A DNA stretch of 47,272 bases, from contig DDZT01000018.1 in the NCBI GenBank assembly GCA_002346435.1, positions 3,969 through 51,240 of the forward strand, written 5' to 3'. Below are positions 1-7,637 of this stretch, one piece after another. The notes beneath the pieces were generated by a model. That model made no database searches, was not told where the DNA came from, and worked only from the letters and a program-made list of their open reading frames with translations. Each line of letters begins with the position of its first letter. The stretch's first letter is position 1. The position numbers and the translations under genes were made by a program. Origin of the DNA: Anaerolineales bacterium UBA3001 (lineage in GTDB: Bacteria > Chloroflexota > Anaerolineae > Anaerolineales > UBA11657).

Positions 1-765
1 CCTGATGTTTATGAAGGAGCCCCTTCAGTTGTTACTGCGTTTATGTCAGTTGGTGCCAAAGCCGCCGGTTTTGCAGCATTAATACGTGTATTTTTTGAAG
101 GATTTGAATTGGTTGCTGTGGAATGGGCGCCTCTTATGGCTATTTTTGCCATACTATCGACTCTAGTTGGTAATATTAGTGCCATTTCTCAAAAATCTAT
201 TAAACGTATGCTTGCATATTCATCCATAGCTCATGCGGGTTATTTGTTTGTAGCTATAGTGGCAGGTGGTCAAGGTGATTCGTCTGATTTTGCTGCGAGT
301 GCTGTGGTCTTTTATTTGTTTGCTTACGCACTCACCAATATTGGAGCTTGGGCAATTGTTATAGCATTGGAGAAGACAGATGATGTAGGTGATGCTATCG
401 GCGATTTTGCTGGTCTAGCTAGGTCCAATCCCGGATTAGGCGTGGCAATGACAATATTTATACTTTCATTGACTGGTCTTCCTCCGACAATGGGTTTTGT
501 AGCAAAATTTTATGTGTTCCGAGCTGCTATTAATGTAGGTTATACATGGCTCGTGATTGCTTCCGTCATAACTGTTCTAATTTCTGCCTATTATTATCTG
601 CGGATTATTGTACTTATGTGGATGCAAGATGGAAATGAGATCGATTCTTCACCAGTGCCCTTGAATTTTGTGGTTGTGTTGACTGCAGTGACAACTTTAG
701 TGTTTGGTGTTTTGCCAGGTCCGGTAATGGGTTTATTGGAGAAATCGATCCAGGGAATATTTTGA
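1..765 (+). CDS. nuoN: NADH-quinone oxidoreductase subunit N (C-terminal part, cut by window start)
   Basis: This is the C-terminal part of a NuoN/antiporter-like complex I subunit; the reading frame is open from base 1, so the N-terminal half lies outside the window. It begins in the hallmark PDVYEGAP stretch that follows TM7, then shows KRMLAYSSIAHAGY and the conserved TGLPPTMGFVAKFYVF helix. The second nuoN of the window (31987-33432) has the same motifs but differs clearly elsewhere, so this copy is a paralogue and not a recent duplicate. NuoN is a membrane-embedded proton-pumping subunit and is normally the last gene of a nuo operon, so a further nuo cluster very probably lies to the left. 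Family assignment is secure. Confidence 0.95.
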   Translation, partial: PDVYEGAPSVVTAFMSVGAKAAGFAALIRVFFEGFELVAVEWAPLMAIFAILSTLVGNISAISQKSIKRMLAYSSIAHAGYLFVAIVAGGQGDSSDFAASAVVFYLFAYALTNIGAWAIVIALEKTDDVGDAIGDFAGLARSNPGLGVAMTIFILSLTGLPPTMGFVAKFYVFRAAINVGYTWLVIASVITVLISAYYYLRIIVLMWMQDGNEIDSSPVPLNFVVVLTAVTTLVFGVLPGPVMGLLEKSIQGIF

Positions 766-989
766 AATCAATTGACACTAAGGTGTTACTGATAATACTC
801 ATTTGACAAAGCGTTCTACAAAACATTTTTATTCGGTTTTTAAGTTGCATTCGTGGATAGACTACAAGTTTATGATTTACCAACATAATTTGCTTTATTG
901 AATTGATATTTGGATGCAATGTTAAGTCTAACATTTGCTAAATGGATAGAACATACAGATAATCATTCATAAAAAATATTGGAGTCATC

Positions 990-1928
990 ATGACGGCAAA
1001 GAAAATCATATTAGACTGTGATCCAGGTAATGATGACGCTTTGGGAATTGTTGTTGCTTTGGGGAGCGATCGTCTGTCACTCCAAGCAGTTACTACTGGT
1101 GCAGGACATTTGGCGAATGATAGAACCTTTAAGAATGCTTGTATAACAATTGCTCAGATTGGCAAATTGTACATTCCTGTATCTAAAGGTGCAGAAAACC
1201 CATTGGTTAGGGATAGATTAATAGCTAAAGTTTTGGATTTGAATTCAGGTCTTGATCCAGACCGTAATGATTTGAATTCAATTGAACCAGACAATAGAAA
1301 TTCAGTTCAATTATTGTATGATACTGTTATTGATAACCCTGGGATTACAATTGTTACAACTGGCCCTCTAACTAATTTAGCAATTTTATTTAACTTATAT
1401 CCAAATTTGAACAACAGTATAGAAAGAATCTTTTCTTTAGCAGGTTCTATAGGGCTTGGCAATAAAACGGCATCTTCCGAATGGAATATTTTGTGTGATC
1501 CTGAAGCGGCTTCTGTAGTGTTCAATTCTGGAGTACCTATAACCCTTATACCAATAGATACATCTTTGAATGTTGGGATAAGTGATGAATTGATAAAAGA
1601 TGTGCAAAAAATATCTTCACCGATTTCAATGTTTGTTGTTGAACTTTTGGAATCTTTAGTTTCAACATTTAAACCATCAACATTAGGGCCAAAATTGATG
1701 CCTCTCAATGATCCTATTGCATCACTAGTTGCAGCTGAACCTGATTTAGTAACAACAGAAAAAGCTAGGGTAGATGTGGAATTGTCAGGAGATCATACTT
1801 ATGGAAGAACAGTTGTGGATTTTTTGTTTAGGAATGGGAAAGAAGCAAATGTTGATGTTGCAATTTCAATAAATAGCAAAGAGTTAGAGAATGCCTTTTT
1901 AAACTCAATAACAAACTTAAGTGATTAG
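990..1928 (+). CDS. Inosine/uridine-type nucleoside hydrolase
   Basis: A 312-residue protein of the IunH/Rih family, which cleaves the N-glycosidic bond of ribonucleosides to ribose and free base in the cytoplasm. The N-terminal DCDPGNDDA is the Ca2+-binding DxDxGxDD signature; EWNILCDPEAA is the typical mid-protein motif that contacts ribose and calcium. The C-terminal metal-binding motif, usually HDP, reads NDP at residues 240-242, so the histidine that serves as general acid in several family members is Asn240. Substrate is therefore uncertain and need not be a classical nucleoside. A GGAG ribosome-binding site lies just before the ATG. It is the first gene of a four-gene operon; the next gene starts 8 bases downstream. 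Confidence 0.9.
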   Translation: MTAKKIILDCDPGNDDALGIVVALGSDRLSLQAVTTGAGHLANDRTFKNACITIAQIGKLYIPVSKGAENPLVRDRLIAKVLDLNSGLDPDRNDLNSIEPDNRNSVQLLYDTVIDNPGITIVTTGPLTNLAILFNLYPNLNNSIERIFSLAGSIGLGNKTASSEWNILCDPEAASVVFNSGVPITLIPIDTSLNVGISDELIKDVQKISSPISMFVVELLESLVSTFKPSTLGPKLMPLNDPIASLVAAEPDLVTTEKARVDVELSGDHTYGRTVVDFLFRNGKEANVDVAISINSKELENAFLNSITNLSD

Positions 1929-1936
1929 GGGTAAAA

Positions 1937-2692
1937 ATGACAAAAAAAGGAAATATTCTAATAGCAGGTGAATCATGGACTGTTCACTCTATACACCAGA
2001 AGGGTTTTGATAGTTTTACCACAACTGAGTATGCTGAAGGTGTGCAGTGGCTACGAGATGCATTGGATCTTGCTGGATATGATATTACCTATCAGCCCGC
2101 ACATGTTGCGGCAACTGACTTTCCCTGTGAATTAGATGAAATAAATAAATATGATTGCGTAATATTGAGTGATATTGGTACTAATACTTTACTGCTTCAT
2201 CCAGAAACGTTTAGCGCATCACGTGCTCTTCCAAATCGTTTAGAATTGATTGAAGAGTATGTGATGAATGGGGGAGGATTAGTTATGATAGGAGGATATC
2301 TAACTTTTCAAGGTATTGATGCAAAGGCTAGATATCAGGGAACTGCAGTAGAGGACGTGCTGCCGGTTGTACTTGAATCTGGTGATGATAGGTCTGAACA
2401 ACCTCAAGGTATAAAACCTTTGGTTATTGATGCAAGTCATCCTATAGTGAGTAGTGTTGGGTCTGATTGGCCAATCCTGTTAGGATATAATCGAGTGGCA
2501 CCTAAGACAGATAGCAAAGTAATAGTCCAAGTGGGTGAAGACCCACTGATTGTTGCGGGATCAATTGGTAAAGGTAGGTCAGTGGCTTTTACTTCAGACT
2601 GTGGTCCACACTGGGCTCCTCCAGCCTTTGTGGAGTGGTCAGGCTATGCAAAATTGTGGCAACAAATTGTCGGTTGGGCATCAGGTAAATAA
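1937..2692 (+). CDS. Class I glutamine-amidotransferase-like protein (DUF1355/PF07090 type)
   Basis: A 251-residue protein resembling the putative glutamine amidotransferase family PF07090 (STM3548-like), built on a flavodoxin-like fold. Visible features are the N-terminal strand NILIAGESW, the YDCVILSDIG strand near residues 75-85, the glycine-rich VMNGGGLVMIGGYLTFQG turn, and a C-terminal segment GRSVAFTSDCGPHWAP that is typical of this group. Members share the amidotransferase fold but generally lack an obvious Cys-His-Glu triad in canonical positions, so catalytic activity is unproven. It follows the nucleoside hydrolase after 8 bases and is followed after 1 base by the alpha/beta hydrolase, so it is co-transcribed with catabolic enzymes and probably acts on the same substrate or binds an intermediate. 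Confidence 0.75.
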   Translation: MTKKGNILIAGESWTVHSIHQKGFDSFTTTEYAEGVQWLRDALDLAGYDITYQPAHVAATDFPCELDEINKYDCVILSDIGTNTLLLHPETFSASRALPNRLELIEEYVMNGGGLVMIGGYLTFQGIDAKARYQGTAVEDVLPVVLESGDDRSEQPQGIKPLVIDASHPIVSSVGSDWPILLGYNRVAPKTDSKVIVQVGEDPLIVAGSIGKGRSVAFTSDCGPHWAPPAFVEWSGYAKLWQQIVGWASGK

Positions 2693-2693
2693 G

Positions 2694-3452
2694 ATGGCTA
2701 CTTTGAATGTGATGCAGTGGGGTGCTCAGGATAGCACCAAGACTATAGTGGGCCTACATGGCATTACTGCCAATGCGGGGGCTATGACCGAGCCGGCACG
2801 AATGTTAGCAGAACGCGGATGGCAATTTATTGCGCCTGATATGCGCGGACATGGTGAAAGTACTAGGGCTAATGGAGATTTCTCATTTGATAGTCTACTC
2901 GAGGATTTTGCTGAAAACATACCTCTTGAGCCTGATCTTCTAATAGGACATTCATTTGGTGGAACCCTTGCTCAGATTGGTGTTCTTAAGGGTATTTTTA
3001 ATCCTAAAACTTTGTTGTTGGAAGATCCAGTGTCATACTTTCCCGACCAAAATACACCTATGGAAATGCTGGCATGGGATGAAGAAAATTTACCACATGA
3101 TATAGAAGGTCTAATCGAGCTCAATCCCAAATGGTCGCGACTAGATGCAACCTGGAAGCTTTTGTCGCTCGAACAGGTGGATTTTGACGACGCTCGTGCA
3201 GCTTTTGCAGGAAATGCTCCTTGGGATCTCCGGAGTGATGTATGTGAACTTGTAGCGAAAGTACCCACTGTTTGGGTTTTGCCAGAAGAGAGTCGTTTTG
3301 TTTCCATTGAGGACAAGGCAAATCTTCGCAAAGAAGCAGGTAGTCGTGCGGTCAATGTGGTTCCAAATGTAGGTCATAGTGTGCATCGAGATGATAAAGA
3401 GGTGTTTGTTGAAATAGTTGAACAACTTGCAAATGGTACTTGGTTCAACTAA
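2694..3452 (+). CDS. Alpha/beta hydrolase
   Basis: A 252-residue alpha/beta-hydrolase-fold enzyme. The start is the ATG at 2694, one base after the stop of the previous gene; an open frame extends further upstream but only inside that gene. The oxyanion-hole segment is VGLHGITAN (residues 19-27), the nucleophile elbow is GHSFGG with Ser87, and the catalytic histidine is His228 in PNVGHSVHRDD. The length and lack of a signal peptide suggest a cytoplasmic esterase, lactonase or C-N hydrolase. The stop codon overlaps the start of the amidase gene (TAATG), so translation is coupled. The substrate cannot be read from the sequence; RutD- or NicD-like roles in heterocycle breakdown are possible given the neighbours. 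Confidence 0.88.
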   Translation: MATLNVMQWGAQDSTKTIVGLHGITANAGAMTEPARMLAERGWQFIAPDMRGHGESTRANGDFSFDSLLEDFAENIPLEPDLLIGHSFGGTLAQIGVLKGIFNPKTLLLEDPVSYFPDQNTPMEMLAWDEENLPHDIEGLIELNPKWSRLDATWKLLSLEQVDFDDARAAFAGNAPWDLRSDVCELVAKVPTVWVLPEESRFVSIEDKANLRKEAGSRAVNVVPNVGHSVHRDDKEVFVEIVEQLANGTWFN

Positions 3453-4429
3453 TGATTAAAACCGACAAATTTGCGTTCCAATATGGTGGCCATGTTCCTA
3501 TAGCAAGCGTAGGGTCAGGCGAGCCTTTTGAGATTTATACAGAAGATGCTTTTTGTGGTCAAATTACTTCCAAAGATGATAAACCTCGTGAGCTAGCACC
3601 GTTCCCGAAAATAAATCCTCTTACTGGTCCTATTGCTATAGATGGTGTACGTACAGGCGATGTTATTGCCGTTCATATCATAGCAATGGACTCTATGCGC
3701 GATTGGGGTGTTGCTACTATATCGCCAAATTTCGGATTATTGTCTAGTAGTCCTTTATCACCTAATCTTCAGCCTGATCAGGATGAACATGTATGGATAT
3801 GGGAATTTAGTTCTGATAGACAGTCATTGGTTACCAAGTCTAGCAACGGTGTTTTGCTTAGAGTACCATATCAACCTTTCCACGGTACTATAGGAGTTGC
3901 TCCTGCATATGGAGAAATTCGACTGGGTCTAGTTGCTGGAGAGTTCGGAGGTAATTTAGATATAACTGATATTGGACCTGGATCCACAATATATCTTCGT
4001 TCGAATGTAGATGGAGGGCACCTGTATGTTGGTGATGGCCATTATTCACAGGGCGATGGTGAAATTACTGGTACTGCTATAGAAGGATCATTCAATAGCA
4101 CTTTGGTCGTTGAAAAATTTTCATCGCAAGACGAGATTCTCTGGCCTAGGTTTGAGAACAACACTCATATTGGTGTTATTGGATGTGCGCGTCCATTGGA
4201 TGATGCAGTTCGCATAGCATCCACTGAACTAGTACATTGGGTTGCAAGTATTGCCACTCTGGAATTGCCAGATGCACATCAATTAGTGAGTCAAGCTTGT
4301 AAGATCCGAATTGGTGGTATGGTCGGTACTACTTTTAATGTACTTTGTGTTATTCCAAAGAATGTGTTGAGTGCAGAGGTTTGTACTTTCGATAATATTC
4401 ACAGAACACTGGCTACTAAGTCTTTATAA
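3452..4429 (+). CDS. Acetamidase/formamidase family protein
   Basis: A 325-residue member of the FmdA/AmdA family (PF03069), which hydrolyses short aliphatic amides such as formamide or acetamide to the acid and ammonia. Diagnostic features are the repeated GxIxxDGVRTGDVIAVHI segment, the HGTIGVAP strand, NLD near residues 169-171, and the strongly conserved GDGHYSQGDGEITGTAIE metal/active-site region. The start at 3452 overlaps the stop of the hydrolase (TAATG); an upstream in-frame ATG at 3440 lies inside that gene and is less likely. As the last gene of the operon it could release ammonia or formate from a ring-opened product made by the upstream enzymes. That pathway role is inference. 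Confidence 0.88.
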   Translation: MIKTDKFAFQYGGHVPIASVGSGEPFEIYTEDAFCGQITSKDDKPRELAPFPKINPLTGPIAIDGVRTGDVIAVHIIAMDSMRDWGVATISPNFGLLSSSPLSPNLQPDQDEHVWIWEFSSDRQSLVTKSSNGVLLRVPYQPFHGTIGVAPAYGEIRLGLVAGEFGGNLDITDIGPGSTIYLRSNVDGGHLYVGDGHYSQGDGEITGTAIEGSFNSTLVVEKFSSQDEILWPRFENNTHIGVIGCARPLDDAVRIASTELVHWVASIATLELPDAHQLVSQACKIRIGGMVGTTFNVLCVIPKNVLSAEVCTFDNIHRTLATKSL

Positions 4430-4505
4430 GTACTGGAGTAAGATTGCCGTTGAGTGATTGTAGATGGACATCTTGCTTGTGCGATTTACGGTCTATGTTT
4501 TGTTT

Positions 4506-5105
4506 TTATAAAACCAATTTGGAAATCAGACCCTTCATTTTGTGTGTAGCTTTACCTCTATGTCCTACGATATTCTTGGTGTCCGCATCCATTTCAGCCA
4601 TTGTACAACTCTGATGTGGCACATAGAAAACCGGGTCATACCCAAAACCGTTTGCACCTCTATCACCCATAGTGATTAGGCCTTCACATACTCCATTAAC
4701 GACTGTAATATCAGTGCCATCTGGGTTAGACAATGCTAATGTACATCTGAACTGTGCTTTTCTATTCTTCCAAGATATAGAATATAATTCTTTCAACAAT
4801 AGTTCTCGTTGTTGTTTGCTACTGATGTTATTGCCACCATATCTAGAGCTATACACTCCAGGACGTCCATCAAGAGCTTCGACGGCTAGTCCAGAATCGT
4901 CCGCTAAGGTATACATTCTTGTAAGGCGAGCATACTCTCTAGCTTTGAGTGTGGCATTCTCTTGAAAAGTTGTTCCAGTCTCTTCTACCACGGTATCTAT
5001 ACCCAAGTCTTTAAGTGTAATCCATGTTATAGGTAGATTGGTCATTAGTTTTGACAGCTCAATAGATTTATGATTATTGTGGGTTGCAATTACTATTTTT
5101 AACAT
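4506..5105 (-). CDS. rdgB: dITP/XTP pyrophosphatase (RdgB/HAM1)
   Basis: A 199-residue house-cleaning nucleotide pyrophosphatase that converts dITP, ITP and XTP to monophosphates, keeping deaminated purines out of DNA and RNA. The N-terminal IVIATHNNHK is the substrate-binding T/SxNxxK motif (usually ATxNxxK); LADDSGLAVEALDGRPGVYSSRYGG is the catalytic core, and GFGYDPVFY is the conserved C-terminal motif. The ATG at 5105 is preferred because the family begins directly with this beta strand; a longer frame to 5141 would add an atypical extension over the palindrome at 5125-5140. The gene is convergent with the catabolic operon and divergent from the DUF177/rpoD unit. Confidence 0.93.
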   Translation of the reverse strand: MLKIVIATHNNHKSIELSKLMTNLPITWITLKDLGIDTVVEETGTTFQENATLKAREYARLTRMYTLADDSGLAVEALDGRPGVYSSRYGGNNISSKQQRELLLKELYSISWKNRKAQFRCTLALSNPDGTDITVVNGVCEGLITMGDRGANGFGYDPVFYVPHQSCTMAEMDADTKNIVGHRGKATHKMKGLISKLVL

Positions 5106-5124
5106 TTTCTGTACACACATAAAA

Positions 5125-5140
5125 TGTCCTATATAGGACA
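5125..5140. promoter_or_regulatory. 16-bp perfect palindrome, candidate operator
   Basis: The sequence TGTCCTATATAGGACA is a perfect 16-bp inverted repeat. It lies 19 bases upstream of the rdgB start on the minus strand and about 50 bases upstream of the -35 box of the rpoD unit. Its symmetry and position fit a dimeric repressor or activator site. I did not see a second copy in the window and cannot name the regulator. Confidence 0.5.
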
Positions 5141-5188
5141 CCTTACCTTAGCGTTTACTCTATATGTATGGGTAAAATTGATTAAGTG

Positions 5189-5217
5189 TTGACTTGAATA
5201 ATGCGTCATGTTATACT
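5189..5217 (+). promoter_or_regulatory. Sigma-70 type promoter of the DUF177/rpoD unit
   Basis: TTGACT, a 17-base spacer, and TATACT match the housekeeping consensus at 10 of 12 positions. The predicted start of transcription near 5224 gives a leader of about 60 bases before the TTG start of the DUF177 gene. Confidence 0.7.
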
Positions 5218-5286
5218 TATAATCGGTTGTCCTCGGGCCTAGTAATTTTGCAGGATCATAAAATAGTTGAATAATAGCGGTAAGTT

Positions 5287-5781
5287 TTGACAAGCAATTG
5301 CGCGGATATACTTAGGCTTAAAGTTGGCCATATTCTTAACAAATCTGTTGGTTTTGTTAGTGAAGTGCAGATTGAAGGACAAGAATTTCATGTTGCTTCT
5401 GATTTGTACGCCAATAGTTTGTTTGGGAACATTAGTTTGACTAGAATTCCTCTAGGTATTTTAGTGGCAGGTGATGTTGAAGCAACGAGTTCCACAGAAT
5501 GTGGTCGATGTCTTGTCAATCACTTGAATTCAACAAGTGCGAGTATATCAGAGTTGTACAGTGAGCATGATAATGAGCAGTCCCAGTTTACGATTGGTGA
5601 TAATTGTGAATTGGATTTAGGACCATTGTTTAGAGAATTGTTGTTAGTATCAGAGCCAATACAAGCTCTGTGTTGCACAGATTGTAAAGGGTTGTGTGCG
5701 GATTGTGGGGCTAATTTAAATCAATCTAAGTGTGAATGTCACGAAGAGAATGTTAGCAAAAATTTGTCGATAGTTTTTTGA
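5287..5781 (+). CDS. DUF177/YceD-family protein
   Basis: A 164-residue YceD/DUF177 protein. In other bacteria this family is linked to 23S rRNA or ribosome assembly and usually precedes rpmF. The C-terminal cysteine-rich segment with CCTDCKGLCADCGANLN and a final CEC is the family signature and probably binds a metal; ECGRCL near residues 76-81 is the second conserved cysteine pair. A TTG start at 5287 is the only plausible initiator, because a stop codon lies two codons upstream and no ATG follows for a long way. Unusually, rpmF does not follow: the next gene is rpoD, whose frame begins at the stop of this gene. Confidence 0.8.
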   Translation: MTSNCADILRLKVGHILNKSVGFVSEVQIEGQEFHVASDLYANSLFGNISLTRIPLGILVAGDVEATSSTECGRCLVNHLNSTSASISELYSEHDNEQSQFTIGDNCELDLGPLFRELLLVSEPIQALCCTDCKGLCADCGANLNQSKCECHEENVSKNLSIVF

Positions 5782-5807
5782 ACGGAATCTATTATAGAGG
5801 AATTATT

Positions 5808-6995
5808 ATGATTGAAACAGTCATCGATGAGTCTGCAGATATATTGACGGAGCTTGTAGAACGGGCGAATGAGTTTGGTTATCTAACTCCTGAGGATATT
5901 GTGCAGCTTTTTCCTCAAGCTGAAGAATCGCCCACTCTGTTAGAGGAGCTATTCACATTTTTGCATGATGCTGGGGTTGATATCCAAATTAATGATGGTG
6001 ATGAAGGTGTAGACTCAACTGAGCATCATGATAGTAAGGGTCATTTGTTTAAGTCTGCTCAGACTATGTTTGATCTGTCACACATATCAGTAGATGATAG
6101 CGTAGGTTTGTATCTAAAGGAAATGGCCAGTGTTCCCTTACTAACTACTGATGAAGAAGTGGATTTGGCTAAGCGTTACGAGCGTGGTAAAAAGGCTTCT
6201 CAAAAAATAATCAATGAAGAAGATATACCTGTTGATAAGAAGGATGAATTGCAATATTCAGTTGAGGATGGACAATTAGCGCGTGCTCATCTCATCAAAG
6301 CGAATACTCGGTTAGTTGTATCAGTAGCCAAGAAATATGTTAGCCAAGGAGTTCCATTCCTCGATCTCATTCAGGAAGGCAACTTGGGTTTAATGAAGGC
6401 TGTTGAGAAATTTGATTATCGTAGAGGGTTTCGTTTTAGTACCTATGCAACTTGGTGGATACGGCAGACTATAACTCGTGCTGTCGCGGATCAAAGTCGT
6501 ACAATACGTGTTCCAGTTCACATGAATGATCGAATTCGTACATTGTATAAAACCGCTTACAAGCTAGAACAAAAAAATGGTCGTCAGCCAAGTCCTGAGG
6601 AACTCGCTTCACACTTGGATCTTGATCCAGAATATGTTCGCTGGATGTTTAAGGTTTCGTGGCAACCAATGTCATTGGAGCAGCCATCAGGAGAGGATGG
6701 TGAAACCGAGCTGGGACAATTTATTGAAGATGATCGGTTACCAGCTCCAGGTGAATCTGCTCAAGAAAATTTACTGCAGGAGAAAGTTGAGGAAGTGCTA
6801 TCGACTTTGTCTCCTAGAGAGGCTTGTATTTTGCGAATGCGTTTTGGATTGCCGAACGGTCATGCACATACTCTTGAGCAAGTTGGTCGTAAGTTTGGTC
6901 TTACGCGTGAGCGTATACGCCAAATCGAAGGAAAAGCTCTGCGTCGTTTGCGTCATCCTAGGCGAGCTCGGATGTTAAAAGAATACTCAGATTAA
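5808..6995 (+). CDS. rpoD: RNA polymerase primary sigma factor (RpoD/SigA)
   Basis: A 395-residue housekeeping sigma factor. Region 1.1 is present near residues 8-55 (a compact acidic domain starting ILTELVERANEFGYLTPEDI), followed by region 1.2 (DSVGLYLKEM), region 2 with DLIQEGNLGLMKAVEKFDYRRG and FSTYATWWIRQ, region 3, and region 4.2 with the helix-turn-helix TLEQVGRKFGLTRERIRQIE. The ATG at 5808 has an AGAGGA ribosome-binding site; an alternative TTG at 5778 overlaps the preceding stop and lacks one. The presence of region 1.1 marks it as the primary, not an alternative, sigma factor, which agrees with the many clean TTGACA/TATAAT promoters seen in the window. Confidence 0.96.
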   Translation: MIETVIDESADILTELVERANEFGYLTPEDIVQLFPQAEESPTLLEELFTFLHDAGVDIQINDGDEGVDSTEHHDSKGHLFKSAQTMFDLSHISVDDSVGLYLKEMASVPLLTTDEEVDLAKRYERGKKASQKIINEEDIPVDKKDELQYSVEDGQLARAHLIKANTRLVVSVAKKYVSQGVPFLDLIQEGNLGLMKAVEKFDYRRGFRFSTYATWWIRQTITRAVADQSRTIRVPVHMNDRIRTLYKTAYKLEQKNGRQPSPEELASHLDLDPEYVRWMFKVSWQPMSLEQPSGEDGETELGQFIEDDRLPAPGESAQENLLQEKVEEVLSTLSPREACILRMRFGLPNGHAHTLEQVGRKFGLTRERIRQIEGKALRRLRHPRRARMLKEYSD

Positions 6996-7073
6996 GTGTG
7001 ACTTGTGGTTTGGAATCATTTACACAGCAAACATGCCACGCAATTTCTATAGTCGTTACTTTTTGGTGATTAT

Positions 7074-7544
7074 ATGAAGGTACTTCAACAAGGGGATATT
7101 GCTCCTGATTTCTCACTTCCTGCATCTAATGGCGAGACTGTATCTTTAAAAGATTTCGCTAGCAAGAAAGTTGTGCTCTTTTTTTATCCTAAGGACAATA
7201 CACCCGGCTGTATAAAGGAAGTCTGTAGCTTGCGTGATGTTTACAAAGAAATACAAGATGAAGGGGTTGTTCTATTAGGTGTTAGTGCAGATAGCCTCAA
7301 ATCCCATGACAATTTTATCTCCAAATATAATCTGCCGTTCTTGTTGTTATCAGATGTTGATAATTCCATGTCTTCATCATATTGTGCATGGGGAGAAAAA
7401 GAACGCAATGGCCGCAAATATATGGGGATGTATAGAATCACGTATATTGTTGATGAGTTGGGTAAGATTTTGAAAGTGTGGCCGAAAGTCAAGCCTGCTA
7501 ATCATGGCGAAGAAGTGTTGGCTTCTATTAAACATGGTCAGTAA
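7074..7544 (+). CDS. bcp: Thioredoxin-dependent peroxiredoxin (BCP/PrxQ type)
   Basis: A 156-residue PrxQ-type peroxiredoxin that reduces hydrogen peroxide and organic peroxides with thioredoxin as reductant. The peroxidatic cysteine is Cys46 in YPKDNTPGC, with Thr44-like and Arg contacts in the expected places; the resolving cysteine Cys51 is five residues later, the classic atypical two-cysteine PrxQ arrangement. Both are ordinary Cys codons, so this is not a selenoprotein despite the presence of selA. Length is typical of the family. It sits between rpoD and metG, with no ribosome-binding site that stands out. Confidence 0.93.
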   Translation: MKVLQQGDIAPDFSLPASNGETVSLKDFASKKVVLFFYPKDNTPGCIKEVCSLRDVYKEIQDEGVVLLGVSADSLKSHDNFISKYNLPFLLLSDVDNSMSSSYCAWGEKERNGRKYMGMYRITYIVDELGKILKVWPKVKPANHGEEVLASIKHGQ

Positions 7545-7622
7545 AGTACTCAGTCTAATATAATACTTCTTTATCTAAGATTTATTTATCTCTTCCCTGA
7601 GCCTTAACTGGCAGATTTTCTT

Positions 7623-7628
7623 TATAAT
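7623..7628 (+). promoter_or_regulatory. Candidate -10 box of metG, nearly leaderless
   Basis: TATAAT ends 9 bases before the metG ATG, so a transcript from it would start about 2-3 bases before the start codon. No Shine-Dalgarno sequence is visible and no good -35 hexamer lies 16-18 bases upstream. The surrounding run of A and T makes the call tentative. Confidence 0.35.
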
Positions 7629-7637
7629 TTATATATT

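Noticed and set aside
614..934. Minus-strand frame between nuoN and the nucleoside hydrolase
   Set aside because: It overlaps the nuoN end, has low-complexity composition and no ribosome-binding site. The 224-base gap at 766-989 shows only a TTGACA at 772-777 with a poor -10.
2550..2693. Longer N-terminus for the alpha/beta hydrolase
   Set aside because: It lies wholly in another frame of the preceding gene and has no similarity to the hydrolase fold.
7074..7544. Peroxiredoxin as selenoprotein
   Set aside because: Both active-site positions are ordinary cysteine codons and the gene has no in-frame UGA.
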